Below are positions 48,127-58,535 of a stretch of 64,000 bases of DNA, one piece after another. This DNA comes from Azorinus chamasolen (Eukaryota; Mollusca; Bivalvia; Cardiida; Solecurtidae). How positions within the stretch are numbered: the first letter of the stretch is position 1; each line of letters begins with the position of its first letter. The stretch covers positions 35,844,663-35,908,662 of the forward strand of contig OY755240.1 of the NCBI GenBank assembly GCA_963576725.1, written 5' to 3'. The translations under genes were made by a program, and so were the position numbers. The notes under the pieces were generated by a model, which worked only from the letters and a program-made list of their open reading frames with translations, was not told where the DNA came from and searched no databases.

Positions 48127-48481
48127 GACCTTCTGCACATATTTTGTTAGTATACTGGCACATGTTTGTTAAACAATGTATGCATGTAGATTATCACACT
48201 GTTGTCGAATCATGGCAGTTAACTCTTAAAGCCATAGCAATTTTTTGTTTGTTAGCAATTATATTTTATCATTCGGCAAATCTTCTAACAAATCCTTCAT
48301 TTAAAAGTAACATGATGCAATACAAGTTATTTTATCTGATATATATATGTCACGGTAGAAATTGCGATCCGGGACCATCGTCGATTGTCCTAGGACAGAT
48401 TGCGAACGTAATCCCTCCTCACTCTGATCTAAATGCATCCTACGGACAATCGATGATTCTACTATTGCAGATTCCGATCAC
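48127..48481. other. Non-coding stretch between the satellite and the segmental duplication
   Basis: A 143-codon open frame (48105-48536) starts in satellite sequence and shows no domain. It is not called. Confidence 0.4.
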
Positions 48482-48923
48482 AGTCTGTCCAAGGATAAAC
48501 TGTAATCATAGTTCTACTGGAATAATGTTTTATTAGTTTTAGATATGACACTTTGATTCTTCTAGGAAAATGTACAATTCTTCTAGAATAATTTATTATT
48601 AGTGTTATATATATGACGCTTTAACTCTACAAAGAAAATCTACAATTCTACTCGAAGAATATATTATTTTAAAACCACAATTCTATATTCAAAACATGAC
48701 AAACAAATAGTTTTGAATGATTTAAAAAGAGGATCGGAGTTTGTCCTAAGAGAGATTGAGATCGCAATCTATTCTGAATCGCAATTTCTACTTCAACATA
48801 TATAACAGTTCCATCGTTCTGTACATGCAAGGTTAACACAATTTCACACACTTTTCAGAGACAACGTTACCCTATTTTACTTCGTCGTAATTTACATTTA
48901 TTGTTTTACCTTTATTGTTTTAG

Positions 48924-49173
48924 TACCCCTTCCGGAACCCACTTGTGCGCCTAAACGATGCAAGATCAATGTTAAGCGGTGGACTGAGAAGGAAACGGCC
49001 GAATTGAAACGGCAATCCGACGTTTCACACTTAAACCTCCAAATCAAACAGACTGTTTGAAAGCAATCGCAAATGAACCAGCGTTTGTCACCCGAACATG
49101 GAAACATATTAAATTCCGCGTGTGGCATGAAATACGAAGCCAAATTCCCGCTCAACTCAGTAAATTTATTTAG
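48924..49173 (+). pseudogene. Broken exon resembling a Myb/SANT-like C-terminal module (copy 1)
   Basis: After an acceptor-like TTTATTGTTTTAG the frame reads TCAPKRCKINVKRWTEKETA. One frameshift later it continues IRRFTLKPPNQTDCLKAIAN, EPAFVTRTWKHIKFRVWHEI, RSQIPAQLSKFI and stop. From memory, the pattern RW(T)xxExxAxxR...F...P...DC...EPA...RTWKxIKxxVxxxI closes many invertebrate repeat-encoded or uncharacterised proteins. The assignment is by eye and the rest of the gene is not seen. Confidence 0.45.
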
Positions 49174-49930
49174 ACCTCTTTACCTACACGAAAAGGTTCA
49201 TGCTGATATGCCAAATAACTGCATAGTTAGCGTTCACGAGCAGGTTCGCATAAGCGGCTCACACGTTTATCCGATAAGTAAAATGTTGATATTTTCTGAA
49301 AACTGACAGCGTCAATATGACCTCTGCCGTAATAGTAGCTGAAACAGTCGTCATTTGAAATACATTTTACTGGAAACTTATTATTAAACGTTTCCGACTA
49401 TTAAGGTTCGATACCGTATAAAAACGGATTAGCTGTATGTTTATATCCTTATCGACTATACAGACGATGTATATTACGAGCACGCACGCACTCCATTTGT
49501 TCCAAGATATATACCAGTTTTAAACCCTTAACTGACGTGTATTTTGTCGTCTGCTAAAATCCTCATCTGTTCCATTAGCTAACTTTCTGGTGTTTGTATT
49601 CTTTGCGTAAGCAAATGAATACAAACTTATAGGTGTATTCTCGCGTCGGTCACATACTACTGTCGTCGACCTGACAATCGCCATTCCGAATGGCAGTCAT
49701 TCAAGTAATTGATAAATTCAAAAGGCATTTATTAACATGACACCCGGAAGCGATTGACAAAGACATTGTTTTTAAGGGTCAATAGCCGTTATGTCAAGGT
49801 ATGGTTTTGTCTACGACCAGGTCTCTTAGAATCAACAAGCCTTGAAAAGTGTATCTGTATGTACATGAACCTAAATACCATGCATGGTAATATCATTATA
49901 ACTTTAATTTGCTATATTAACTATATATTA

Positions 49931-50132
49931 AAAGTACAAAAATGAGTCATGCAAGAAACACCACATACAGAACAAACACTCGCCCGAACAGCAACACAAG
50001 GAAATAGCAAATGTACATAACTAGAAAAAACAACAAGAGACACACAAAGACAAAACAAACATACAATAGGAGGAAGATGGAAGTACCGCCCTGGAACGGT
50101 CAGTGACAAAAGTCACTGGGGGGTTATACCGG
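49931..50132 (-). mobile_element. 5'-truncated PLE 3' end, present only in copy 1 of the duplication
   Basis: Reverse complement of the PLE 3' terminus, from AAAGTACAAAAATGAGTCAT to the CCGG upstream of the hairpin (CAGTGACAAAAGTCACTG at 50101-50118). The empty site in copy 2 reads CTATATATTA-AGCCATG at about 61979. No clear target-site duplication. Confidence 0.9.
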
Positions 50133-51038
50133 AGCCATGTTTGCACTAAGGATAGTTTAAGAATTGCCGATGTAGTTATCTTAAAGAAGATAATATTCTG
50201 GGAATGTCATGACACAACAACAGGGTATACTAGTAAATAGTTCATGGATTGTATTTGTAAATTCTGAAACCTCATTCTATGTTGTTTGATTAATTGTTAT
50301 GATCATTGATCAATAATATTAATTGTTTCATTTAAATACAGCATGCGTTTTAGTATGCCATAGAGGTGAATTATTGGCATCGTCTGTATTAGTATTTAAC
50401 TGTTATGCTTCCGTAATATTTCTCTTTAGATTACCTAGGTCTTAATGCGATGAACCATTAATGCAGTTAAATATGTTTGTGCATTTCACATTGTGATTTT
50501 TGCATATAAATAATATATGCAACGTCTGGATATGAGTCTGATTGTCACAGGTTTCGTGGAAATACAGAGACGGCGCAGTACATAGGTTTAGCTGTAGTCT
50601 TAAACACATTTTTTGCAGTGTATTGATAGAGGTTTTCAATGAAATGGCGCATTTCGTTATGTAAGTACAATTCACTGTTGTTCGTCATGTGTGATAAACA
50701 GTGCAACCTGCATAAACCAAACGTTTAACATTTTCGCTACCGAGCGTTGATTGGATGTTTTAGTCACCCCAAATTTAAATATTTAAAAACAAATATCGAA
50801 ATGAGAACAAAACACTATATTTCGCGTACATTTTTGTCCTTAAATCCGGTCATAATTAGTCATGTAGGAACAACACAACATTTCTTACAAAAAGGGAAGT
50901 CCTTGCTTGATCCGACGCCACCTCAGAATGGCTTAAGAATACCCCCCCCCCCAGTTACTGGTTCATGTTTGGACAGTCTTATTCTTATAAACCAACACCT
51001 ATTAGTCAAATACATAAATAATGTATTGCCATATAGGA

Positions 51039-51104
51039 GACAGTGCGCATCTGATCAGTCAGCTCCAACAACAGCTGGCTGATTTGGATCTGCACTGGTT
51101 GCAA
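51039..51104. repeat. Hairpin-type MITE core (copy 1)
   Basis: CAGTGCGCATCTGATCAGTC...GGCTGATTTGGATCTGCACTG, with a CAGCTCCAACAACAGCTG centre. Related to the hairpin family at 13941. Repeated at 62881-62950 as part of the segmental duplication. Confidence 0.6.
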
Positions 51105-51245
51105 AACAATCCCAAAACAGGTCCACAGTGTTAAAAGGGCTAATGTATCAACATAATTACAATAAGAGGAATTTCTGGTATTATGTTGTTCGCCTGACTG
51201 TCATCCGCCTTTAAACAGGCTTCCAGCCCTTTTAGATTTAGTTAT

Positions 51246-51320
51246 ACACCCCCCTGTGGTGGGTCTACATAGGAATCACCTTGTCCGTCCGGCCGTCACT
51301 CAGTCCGTCCGTCGCGTTTT
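51246..51320. repeat. Bivalve-type repeat fragment (copy 1)
   Basis: CCCCCTGTGGTGGGTCTACA, then AGGAATCACCTTGTCCGTCC and repeated GTCCGTC. The duplicate lies at about 63088-63165. Confidence 0.6.
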
Positions 51321-52292
51321 TCCGGGACATTTGATTTGGCTCGTTTTGGAAATATATATATTATTCCTTAATCATTGTTGTAACTGTTGCGAAAACGGGT
51401 TTAAAGTTACCTATTTTTACATAGAAATATAGCTATAAAGTGTTTCGCTCGTGTTTTACCTACTTCATCCCTTAATTTCTCAGTCATTAAAGGGCTTTAT
51501 AACCATAGGCCACACGGCCGGGTGCAAGGTCGGCCCGCTTGCTTGTGCACGGTTCGAACCCGAGTTAAAATCTGCTGGGTCAAAATGGTCTATTTTTCTT
51601 ATGAAAATATACAATGTAATATACATTGTAAATGCCTAGAAATCGCTTATATACTCCTTATATCATATCTAGTAATGTTTAATAATAGAGGCACCTCGAT
51701 ATGGATGCTATGTAGGAGTACATACATAGAGACGGATTAATAGTCCGTCCGTGTGTCTGTAAGAGTCGATTTTTGGGTCAAAATAGCTATCTATTTGAGA
51801 GGTGTTGTTTACCTGTTTCTGACCTTTATTTGTCAGTTTTTACAAGTCTGGTAGATATCATCTTTTGCATGCGTCTAGTACTGATGTAGGACTACACATC
51901 AAGGTGCAACATTACCAGATCTAATGTTGTCTGACTGGTAGCCTGGTCGAACCTTGGTCAAAATGGTTATATTGGTTTATCAAAAAAACCAAAAACATTT
52001 GTTTTCTCTAAAACCAGTAGGGAGACGTAAGAACTGAATTTTGGCATGCATGTTTGTATTACATATGAGATTGTAAATGTGAATTTTGAGCAACATGAAC
52101 AGTGTTGATTATTCTCACACCTGAAACGAATCGTTACGATAACAATGTAAAAGGCATTTTAAAAAGTCATAATATATGTGTAACATGTGTTATAACGGGT
52201 TTGTCCATGAACAATTAGTAGTTTCGTGAGGTTGTTTTTAAGAACTCCAGAACCAATTTTGATTTCTTCCTCGCTATGCAAAAACAAATAAT

Positions 52293-52482
52293 ACAGTAAA
52301 ACCTCTCTAAACCGGACTTCTAGTAGAGTAAAATAGATACTTTAAGTAGACAGGTGGCAACTTAATGCAGGGTGCTACAGGAGCTTTCTGTGTGACTTTC
52401 ACCCTGCATTAAGCTTCCACCTGTCCCCGAGACCGATATTCATACTAGATTGAACATCCGGTTAAAAGGGGTTTAGCTGTAA
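52293..52482. mobile_element. Pogo/Tigger-like MITE
   Basis: Starts TACAGTAAAACCTCTCTAAA and ends GGTTTAGCTGTA, with TA at the edges. The middle has a long stem: GACAGGTGG...TTAATGCAGGGTG and CACCCTGCATTAAG...CCACCTGTC. No coding capacity. Family assignment rests on the CAGTAAAACCTC terminal motif and TA edges. Confidence 0.65.
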
Positions 52483-52557
52483 TATGACAGTCACACTAGT
52501 ACAGTGAACCATGTAAGTGAATAAGTCGATGAATATCTGTATTACGTTCGTCCTGTG

Positions 52558-53002
52558 TCAACCCTCTCCCATCGTACAAATGCATTTTCGCGCATTTGCA
52601 AACAGAGTAGACCCACATCTGACGGCTCCTATAGGAGTCGTCTGATCAGAGTCTCCTCTAAATGCGTATTGTATAATATAGATCGGATTCTTCAGAATAA
52701 ATTGTATCTTGTTTCACGAAAAATAGGATGTGGAAATATCTGACAAATTATCACTTGAAATTGTGAAAGTTTTATGAAAACCATTCCCTCATATTGACAC
52801 CTTTTAATGCCTTTGTAAAAGTCACCTTTTGAAACCATTGTGATAAATAGAGCATATGCTCATGTTAAGCAAAATGCTGTTTCTCACAATGATTTAAGAA
52901 CTACAGAAAACTAAAATTTTCAGTTTCTTTAGTAAATGCTAATTTTCGGTAGATTTACTCAAACAGGTTAGGTCTAAAATAGCTTATGAGGGAACGGGTT
53001 AA
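52558..53002. mobile_element. TTAA-type MITE with hairpin
   Basis: Left end CAACCCTCTCCCATC, right end GAGGGAACGGGTTAA. Internal hairpin region 52594-52661 (GCAAACAGAGTAGACCCACA side) and ACCATTGTGATAAATAGAGC plus CCGAAAA-type segments shared with 57632-57839 and 58165-58375, here in reverse order. Confidence 0.55.
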
Positions 53003-53547
53003 AGTATCGATGTTGGCCAAGGTATTCGCCCGCGTTTTAGGAAAAGTGCATGCGCGTTTTCATTTCGATTCAATGAGGTATCTTGTTCAGTAAGTTTCCT
53101 GGAACACTCTCCCAAAGGCGTGTAGGTCCTACTACAATGTAATTGTTTTCCTCTGATTTTATCGTTGACTTTGTTGCACTGTAATGTCAAATTTGACTTT
53201 AAATATATCATATCTAAGTATCAAATGATTATGTCATTTGTTACATAATTTCTTTGACTATAACTCTTGTGAACTAATTAAATGTTAGAGTTTAAGGACA
53301 ATGGTCTTTCTCTACATTTTGATAATTTAAACATAACATTTCATTGAAATACAAAAGAAATAAATGAGTAAACTAACTGAAAGGACCCGCCTATCATTTG
53401 GTATACCTTTGTATTTATCTATCAATTAATGGATATAATTTGCATCTGAATTTTATCCCCTATTTTAACTACTGGGCAGTGTACCGATTGGTTCTCTGGG
53501 GTTATTCCGATTAAGTCCATGTGGGTTCACAATGTCGTCATAACGGT
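53003..53547. other. Non-coding stretch, no gene seen
   Basis: No supported coding frame or repeat structure apart from short AT-rich tracts. Confidence 0.4.
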
Positions 53548-53788
53548 TTAACCCTTTCACCGCCGCAGTCGCATAAATGCACCACGACAAATAGTGCAGT
53601 CCAAGATCAGACGCCACCGTTTCAAGGCGGTGTCTGATCAGGGACTTCACTATCTGTCTCAGTCTTTCTATATGTGCTTTATTCCTTTGAAATTTGCATT
53701 TATTTATCTCATTTCTTTATTTTACTGAATGATTCAACAAACTTGGGATTGCAGACGACAATTAGAAATTTGGCGCCGAAAGGGTTAA
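53548..53788. mobile_element. TTAA-flanked MITE, 241 bp
   Basis: Left TTAACCCTTTCACCGCC, right GGCGCCGAAAGGGTTAA: inverted ends matching 15 of 17. Internal palindrome AGATCAGACGCCACC...GGCGGTGTCTGATCA, flanked by AGTGCAGTCC and GGACTTCACT. Confidence 0.75.
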
Positions 53789-53869
53789 GAAACTACGAGC
53801 ATTATTATTGGTTAACGAGACAGCCCAAATGACAGCTATATTCCTGGCCGCCTAACCTGAAAGTTAGCA

Positions 53870-54470
53870 CTTTTGACCTTCAAATGTGACATTGATCTTC
53901 AGCCAACATGACTGCAACATGTGTTCTGCAATTTGACTTAATTTAGCTAACATTTGACTAAAGTTTTATGAAAATCCTTCAAAGGGTTTACAAGATATGG
54001 AGCGGGCACGAACATTTAATGGAAGTTGAAGTTTAAAAAAGTATGACATTGACCTTGAGCCGACGTAACTGCCACATAATTATGTTTTTGCACATCGTCC
54101 CAGCCTGGTTAACATTTGAGGCAAGTTTCATGAAAATCCTTCCAGGGGTATACGAGATATGGAGCTGACACGAAATTGTTACGCACAAGGAAAGGTAAGA
54201 ACACTTGACCTTCAAATGTGATCTTGGCCTTGAACCGTCCTTACTGCCATATGTGTTCTTCTGCATATCGTCTCAATTTGGCTAACATTTGACTCAAGTT
54301 TTATATAAATCCTTCAAAGTATTTAGAAGATATGGAGCGGAGTCGAAAACATAATGGAAATTGTAGGTTAAAACATTAGACCTTCAAATGTGACATTGAC
54401 CTTGAGACAGACAGAGGGACAGACGAAGGTCATTCCTATATCCCAAATTCCCGCTCCCCGTCGGGGAATT
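53870..54470. repeat. Bivalve-type tandem repeat, three and a half units of ~170 bp
   Basis: GACCTTCAAATGTGACATTG-type starts at about 53,876, 54,041 (partial), 54,203 and 54,383. Each full unit holds CTGCA/CCAT...TGTTCT, a GGCTAACATTTGA-like block, AAGTTTTATGAAAATCCTTC and AGATATGGAGC. It closes with a GACAGACAGAGGGACAGACG tract and CCCGTCGGGGAATTAA. Confidence 0.8.
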
Positions 54471-54606
54471 AACAAATACTTTATTTATTGAAATTGTCAT
54501 AAAATGGTTCAACCATTTATTTCACTGGTTATATGATGTGTGGAAAAAGCTGTTTAATGGTTATACACAGATCAGATCTAGTCCATAAGTACACATTTCT
54601 TCACTG

Positions 54607-54669
54607 TTGCAAACGGAGCAGACACATATCAGGCGTCTCCCGTCTGACCAGGGTCTGCTTTGTTTGCTT
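54607..54669. repeat. Hairpin-type MITE core
   Basis: GCAAACGGAGCAGACACATA...CAGGGTCTGCTTTGTTTGC, same family as 13941-14012; the loop carries GGCGTCTCCCGTCTG. Confidence 0.55.
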
Positions 54670-56041
54670 ATGCTACAATATAGATATGATTACAGTTTCT
54701 ACCATGGCTGACATTTCCTGTGTCCATGTTTCATTATTAAAATTAATCTAATTAATACTAATGATGTCATTATTTCTTACATGAATATTCATAGATAAAA
54801 ACCTCTTATTGGTCTGGTCTGACGTGTACCAATAGGTTTGCTTTTAAAACGTTCCGTTTTATCAGTTAAGTGTTCTTAACCCTTCGCTTGCTGAATTTTA
54901 AAATACATTTCTCCTTCTTTACCCATGCCCTGTTGTATAATTACATTTATAACATAACACGTGGCTTCAGCGTGACGTAACACTATCATTTATTTTTTGA
55001 TAATCATGGGCATATAATCACTAGTGAATAACATTCGAACGACCGAATGACATTCGAACGATTCATACGCGCTGTCAAAACAAACAAACTGGCGGACGGT
55101 GGTCGACCTACCTGTCCACGATTGAGTCACGATAGATGGCAAAGGATTGTTGGCACTTGCGCCTTAATTTCGATAAAATAATACAAATTGTAATCGCTGT
55201 CAGGAATCATATACAAAATGTATGCCAAAAAAGACCTACCAGCTACTCTGACCCATACAATCAATTCTACATTTAAATTAAAATGCCTCCTCAACTTTGC
55301 ATTTTCTTCACCGCATGTCCTTTTGTTTATGCAGATTTCTACTCATACAAATATCTCATCAATCAACAACAATAGTCATCTGAATCCAGCACAGCACAAA
55401 CATATTTCAAATATGCTATACTCACTAACTCAGCTGATCGCGAAAATCTTCCTCCTGTTCCAACACATTTTATGCAGCAGTTCGTACTGAATCTTTTGTC
55501 CATTTCAAACATTTTCACTGAACTTGAATCGAGATTTTTTTTCTCGGTGGAAATGTCCATGTCCATGTGTATACATACAACACTAATGAAGGGCTTAAAT
55601 ATACCAAAACGAAGGCGCATTTCGAATCCCATTGACAGTGAGTGTCGGACGTGTTGGCGACTACATATGTAGGTCTTCATGTAAATGGCGCGCTTAACAT
55701 AGACACATGTTGTGTACAATGACGTCATAATGTGACGTGATTGTAACTATGTATGTCAAAACTGTAACTCAAAAATTATTTTGACGTGTTTCTGTATGTT
55801 TTTGTATCATAAACTATCACAGTTAAATTGAATACCAGAGAGGTCTGAATTAGATCCTGGTTGATATGACAGTAAGTAGAAAATAAAGTTGGAAAATTTG
55901 GACCTACTTTGTCCCAGTTACCTAGCGAACCTAATAACACCTTTCATTCATCATTTCTATATGTAAGGAGAATTTATAACAATCCACGTTACTGCTGAAA
56001 TATTGGCTGCAAATAACATTTGTGTGTGTTATGTTATAAAT

Positions 56042-56186
56042 AGGATCTTGCATTCGTGTTCATGATTATTGGATTTATTAAATTCGTCTTTTTAAAACGA
56101 TAAAAAACTCGCTAAAGCTCGTTTTTTATCTTTTAAAAAGACTCATTTAATAAATCCAATAATCAAGAACACTCATGTAAGATCCT
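56042..56186. repeat. 145-nt near-perfect palindrome
   Basis: AGGATCTTGCATTCGTGTTC at the left mirrors GAACACTCATGTAAGATCCT at the right. Inner arms ATTATTGGATTTATTAAAT and ATTTAATAAATCCAATAAT, and a centre AACTCGCTAAAGCTCGTT. Located within the 1.49-kb TTAA element. Confidence 0.9.
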
Positions 56187-56261
56187 CTATATATCTTCAC
56201 TGTGTACAAGTATTTCGCTGTGCAACCACTGCTGTGGGGTGTACTGGTTGCACAATACACT

Positions 56262-56330
56262 TGTAAATAGTGCAGACCCTGATGAGACAGCTCCTGCAGG
56301 AGCTGTCTCATCTGGGTCTTCACTTTTTAC
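56262..56330. repeat. Hairpin with perfect 14-bp arms
   Basis: GATGAGACAGCTCC, loop TGCA, GGAGCTGTCTCATC (56281-56312), flanked by AGTGCAGACC and GGGTCTTCACT. Same family as 13962-13993 but with paired changes in both arms. Confidence 0.85.
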
Positions 56331-56487
56331 AGGTAGGTATATTGACGCGAATAGCAAGCGAAGGGTTAATAATGCAACAACTGCAGTGAACTGAACTATT
56401 TCTACCCCCACAGTTAATACGAATGTTTACTGTGTCAATGCAAGTGTTTGATTTTTAACCCACACCCTGATGTTGATGTTGAAAAAC

Positions 56488-56571
56488 AATTCGAGGGTTT
56501 GGTGCAAAACTATTGTAACTCCTTCACAAAGTGAAGGAGTTACAATAGTTTTGCCCCAAGCCCTCGAATTG
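56488..56571. repeat. 84-nt palindrome (U-type, copy 1)
   Basis: CAATTCGAGGGTTTGGTGCA...AAACTATTGTAACTCCTTCAC, loop AAA, then the reverse complement ending CCCTCGAATTG. Only a few mismatches. Confidence 0.9.
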
Positions 56572-56747
56572 TCTTCCGAAATTCGGATTTTGTACAATAT
56601 TGACTACTTCCAATTCGATCAAACGTTTTAGAAACTAGTGACTGAGTGTCAATCAGCTTGAATCCTGATTAAACACCGAGTCACACGACTTTTCCTCGGC
56701 ATCAAAACTGTTTTGAAATACGAGTCAGGTCTCGAATAACGAAACAA

Positions 56748-57037
56748 GGGTTTAAACCCCCAGTGGTGTTTTTGCTACTGACCGTGCCAAGGCGGTACTC
56801 TCTTTGTCACCCTTCCTTTTGTTTGCCTTGCGTCTTTGTGCTTGTGATTTGTTCGTGTGTGGAACGTTTGTCCCTGGTTCTTGTGTGTCTTTTGGTGTTT
56901 TCTGTGTTCATTTCGTGTGTGTGTGTGTGTGTGTGCGTTTGGGTGTGTGGTTGTGTGTGTGTGTCATGCTGTCTATCGGTGTTTTGGTGGTGGTTGCGTC
57001 TTGCATGTGGCTTTGCCTGCTTGACTTTACTACTTTT
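56748..57037 (+). mobile_element. Diverged relative of the PLE 3' end
   Basis: GGGTTTAAACCCCCAGTGGT, then ACCGTGCCAAGGCGGTACT, a T/G-rich middle with a (TG)n run (56919-56965), and the end CCTGCTTGACTTTACTACTT. This follows the order of the copy B 3' UTR but with many changes, so it is an older or different subfamily. Confidence 0.6.
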
Positions 57038-57303
57038 CCAATTAAATTGAAGAACATAGAAATGAAACAAAAACAAGTCAATTTATTTAATGTGCACGAA
57101 GAAGACTATGAGTGCTTTTTGAAATGCATTGTATAAACAGGAATTTGGAACCCTTCTTCTTTTAACCTTTACTTATATAGCATTTAAAAGTGAAGTCAAC
57201 CCCTTCTCTGTTATATATATGATGACATCGTGATTATTTATTAGCTATACGTTTTATAATGGCAAATGTACCCATGCTATTTTGGTATTTGCAGAAACTT
57301 AAG

Positions 57304-57460
57304 ATCTGTATCCATGCTTATAAAACTTTTTAGTTGAGTCCGAGTTCGTTCTCAAGCTTTTGATTGGTCAGATTTGAGTCAAAGGCTCAAATCTGACCAA
57401 TCAAAAGCTTGAGAACGAACTCAGACCCAACTAAAAGGCTTTATAAGTATGGACCCAGAT
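57304..57460. repeat. 157-nt palindrome with AGATCT edges
   Basis: Arms 57304-57378 and 57382-57460: CTTTTGATTGGTCAGATTTG in the left mirrors CAAATCTGACCAATCAAAAG in the right, and the outer ends read ATCTGTATCCATGCTTATAA and TTATAAGTATGGACCCAGAT. Foldback/MITE type, non-coding. Confidence 0.9.
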
Positions 57461-57476
57461 CTATTATAATTTCATA

Positions 57477-57546
57477 AGCAAACGGAGCAGACTCAGATCA
57501 GGCCGCTCCTACTTGATCCGTCTGATCTGGATCTACTTTGTTTGAA
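57477..57546. repeat. Hairpin-type MITE core
   Basis: GCAAACGGAGCAGACTCAGA...GATCTGGATCTACTTTGTTTG with AGGCCGCTCC in the middle; family as at 13941. Confidence 0.55.
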
Positions 57547-57631
57547 AATACATGAACAGTCGTTTGTATCAGGGAAAGGGACCACCTTTTGCATGACGGA
57601 GACACCTTCGCAGACAGCGGAGCCCTCATAT

Positions 57632-57839
57632 GTTAGTTTTAGATCCAACATCTTTGAATAAATCTACCGAAAAGGAGCATTTAATGGAGAAAATGAAACT
57701 TTAAAATTGTGTAGTTTTGAAACCCTTGTGATAAATAGAGCATTTGCTCCAAAAAGCAAATGCTCTACTTATCACAATGGTTCCAAAAAGTGACTTTTAC
57801 AGAGGCGTCAAAATGCGTCAATATGAGGGAATGGGTTAA
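57632..57839. mobile_element. R-type hairpin MITE (copy 1)
   Basis: CTTTGAATAAATCTACCGAA, then a hairpin TTGTGATAAATAGAGCATTT...AAATGCTCTACTTATCACAA, and the end GAGGGAATGGGTTAA. The right end matches the TTAA-type MITEs; the left terminus is not clear. Confidence 0.6.
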
Positions 57840-57897
57840 AGAGTTATATATACATCTGATTCAACACTTTCTGCCATGGTCAAATATCTTGTCTTTA

Positions 57898-57978
57898 TAT
57901 CGAGGGATTGGTGCAAAACTATTCTAACTCCTTCACAAAGTGAAGGAGTTAGAATAGTTTTGCACCAAGCCCTCGATA
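57898..57978. repeat. 81-nt palindrome (U-type, copy 2)
   Basis: TATCGAGGGATTGGTGCAAA...CTATTCTAACTCCTTCAC, loop AAA, and the reverse complement ending CCCTCGATA. Same family as 56488-56571. Confidence 0.9.
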
Positions 57979-58164
57979 TGCTATTATAACAAAAATAACT
58001 TGCATACATGTATATTCACCACCTGGTAAAGAGTTAAATGGTTCTAATAAAAAAAGACTGTATCCTGGTGATAAATTAGATAATCGCGATAACAAGTACA
58101 GGAAAATACTCACTTAAATTCCACGCACCCTTGATAAAAAGTGCACTTTAACCTATGGCCATTT

Positions 58165-58375
58165 TTTTAGAACCAACCTCCTTTGAATAAATCTACCGAA
58201 AAGGAGTATTTACTCGAAAAAAGGAAACCTTTAGAATTGTGTAGTATTGAAACCATTGTGATAAATAGAGCATTTGCGCCATAGGAGCAAATGCTCTATT
58301 TATCACAATGGTTTCAACAAATGCTTTTTATAAAGGCGTCAAAAGGCATCAATATGAGGGACTGGGCTAAACCTT
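58165..58375. mobile_element. R-type hairpin MITE (copy 2)
   Basis: Same order as 57632-57839: CTTTGAATAAATCTACCGAA, hairpin with GAGCATTTGCGCC...AGCAAATGCTC, and end ATGAGGGACTGGGCTAA. Confidence 0.6.
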
Positions 58376-58462
58376 TACCTCACACAAACACCGTTTGTTT
58401 GCTCTTGTAAACAACATATACCCAAAACCAGACCTTTTATCCATAAATACGCCTTTCTACAT

Positions 58463-58535
58463 ATTTGCAAACAGGGTAGATCAAGATCAGACAGTCCATG
58501 TAGGAGTGGTCTGGTCCCTGTTTGCTCTGTTTGCT
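58463..58535. repeat. Hairpin-type MITE core (degenerate)
   Basis: TTTGCAAACAGGGTAGATCA...GCTCTGTTTGC; arms are partly mismatched (CAGACAGTCC against GGAGTGGTCTG). Confidence 0.5.

Larger units (their letters stand above)
48482..52158. repeat. Segmental duplication, copy 1
   Basis: Matches 60318-64000 in the same orientation with only scattered substitutions and small indels, starting at AGTCTGTCCAAGG. Copy 2 runs into the window end, so the true length is at least 3.7 kb. Copy-1-specific: a 202-bp PLE insertion (49931-50132). Lacking: the 231-bp segment of copy 2. Confidence 0.95.
54876..56369. mobile_element. 1.49-kb non-autonomous TTAA element
   Basis: Perfect 17-bp inverted ends TTAACCCTTCGCTTGCT and AGCAAGCGAAGGGTTAA. 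Both include TTAA, the target of piggyBac-type elements. The interior has no transposase; open frames up to 121 codons have no DDD-type motif. It contains a 145-nt palindrome (56042-56186) and a hairpin (56262-56330). The perfect ends suggest a fairly young insertion. Confidence 0.8.

Noticed and set aside
48105..48536. 143-codon open frame at the edge of the satellite
   Set aside because: It starts in satellite sequence and crosses into the duplicated block; the junction shows that it is a chance frame.
56763..57136. Overlapping open frames of about 95-110 codons with hydrophobic, Cys/Val-rich translation
   Set aside because: They come from the TG-rich 3' UTR of a PLE relative and its (TG)n run.
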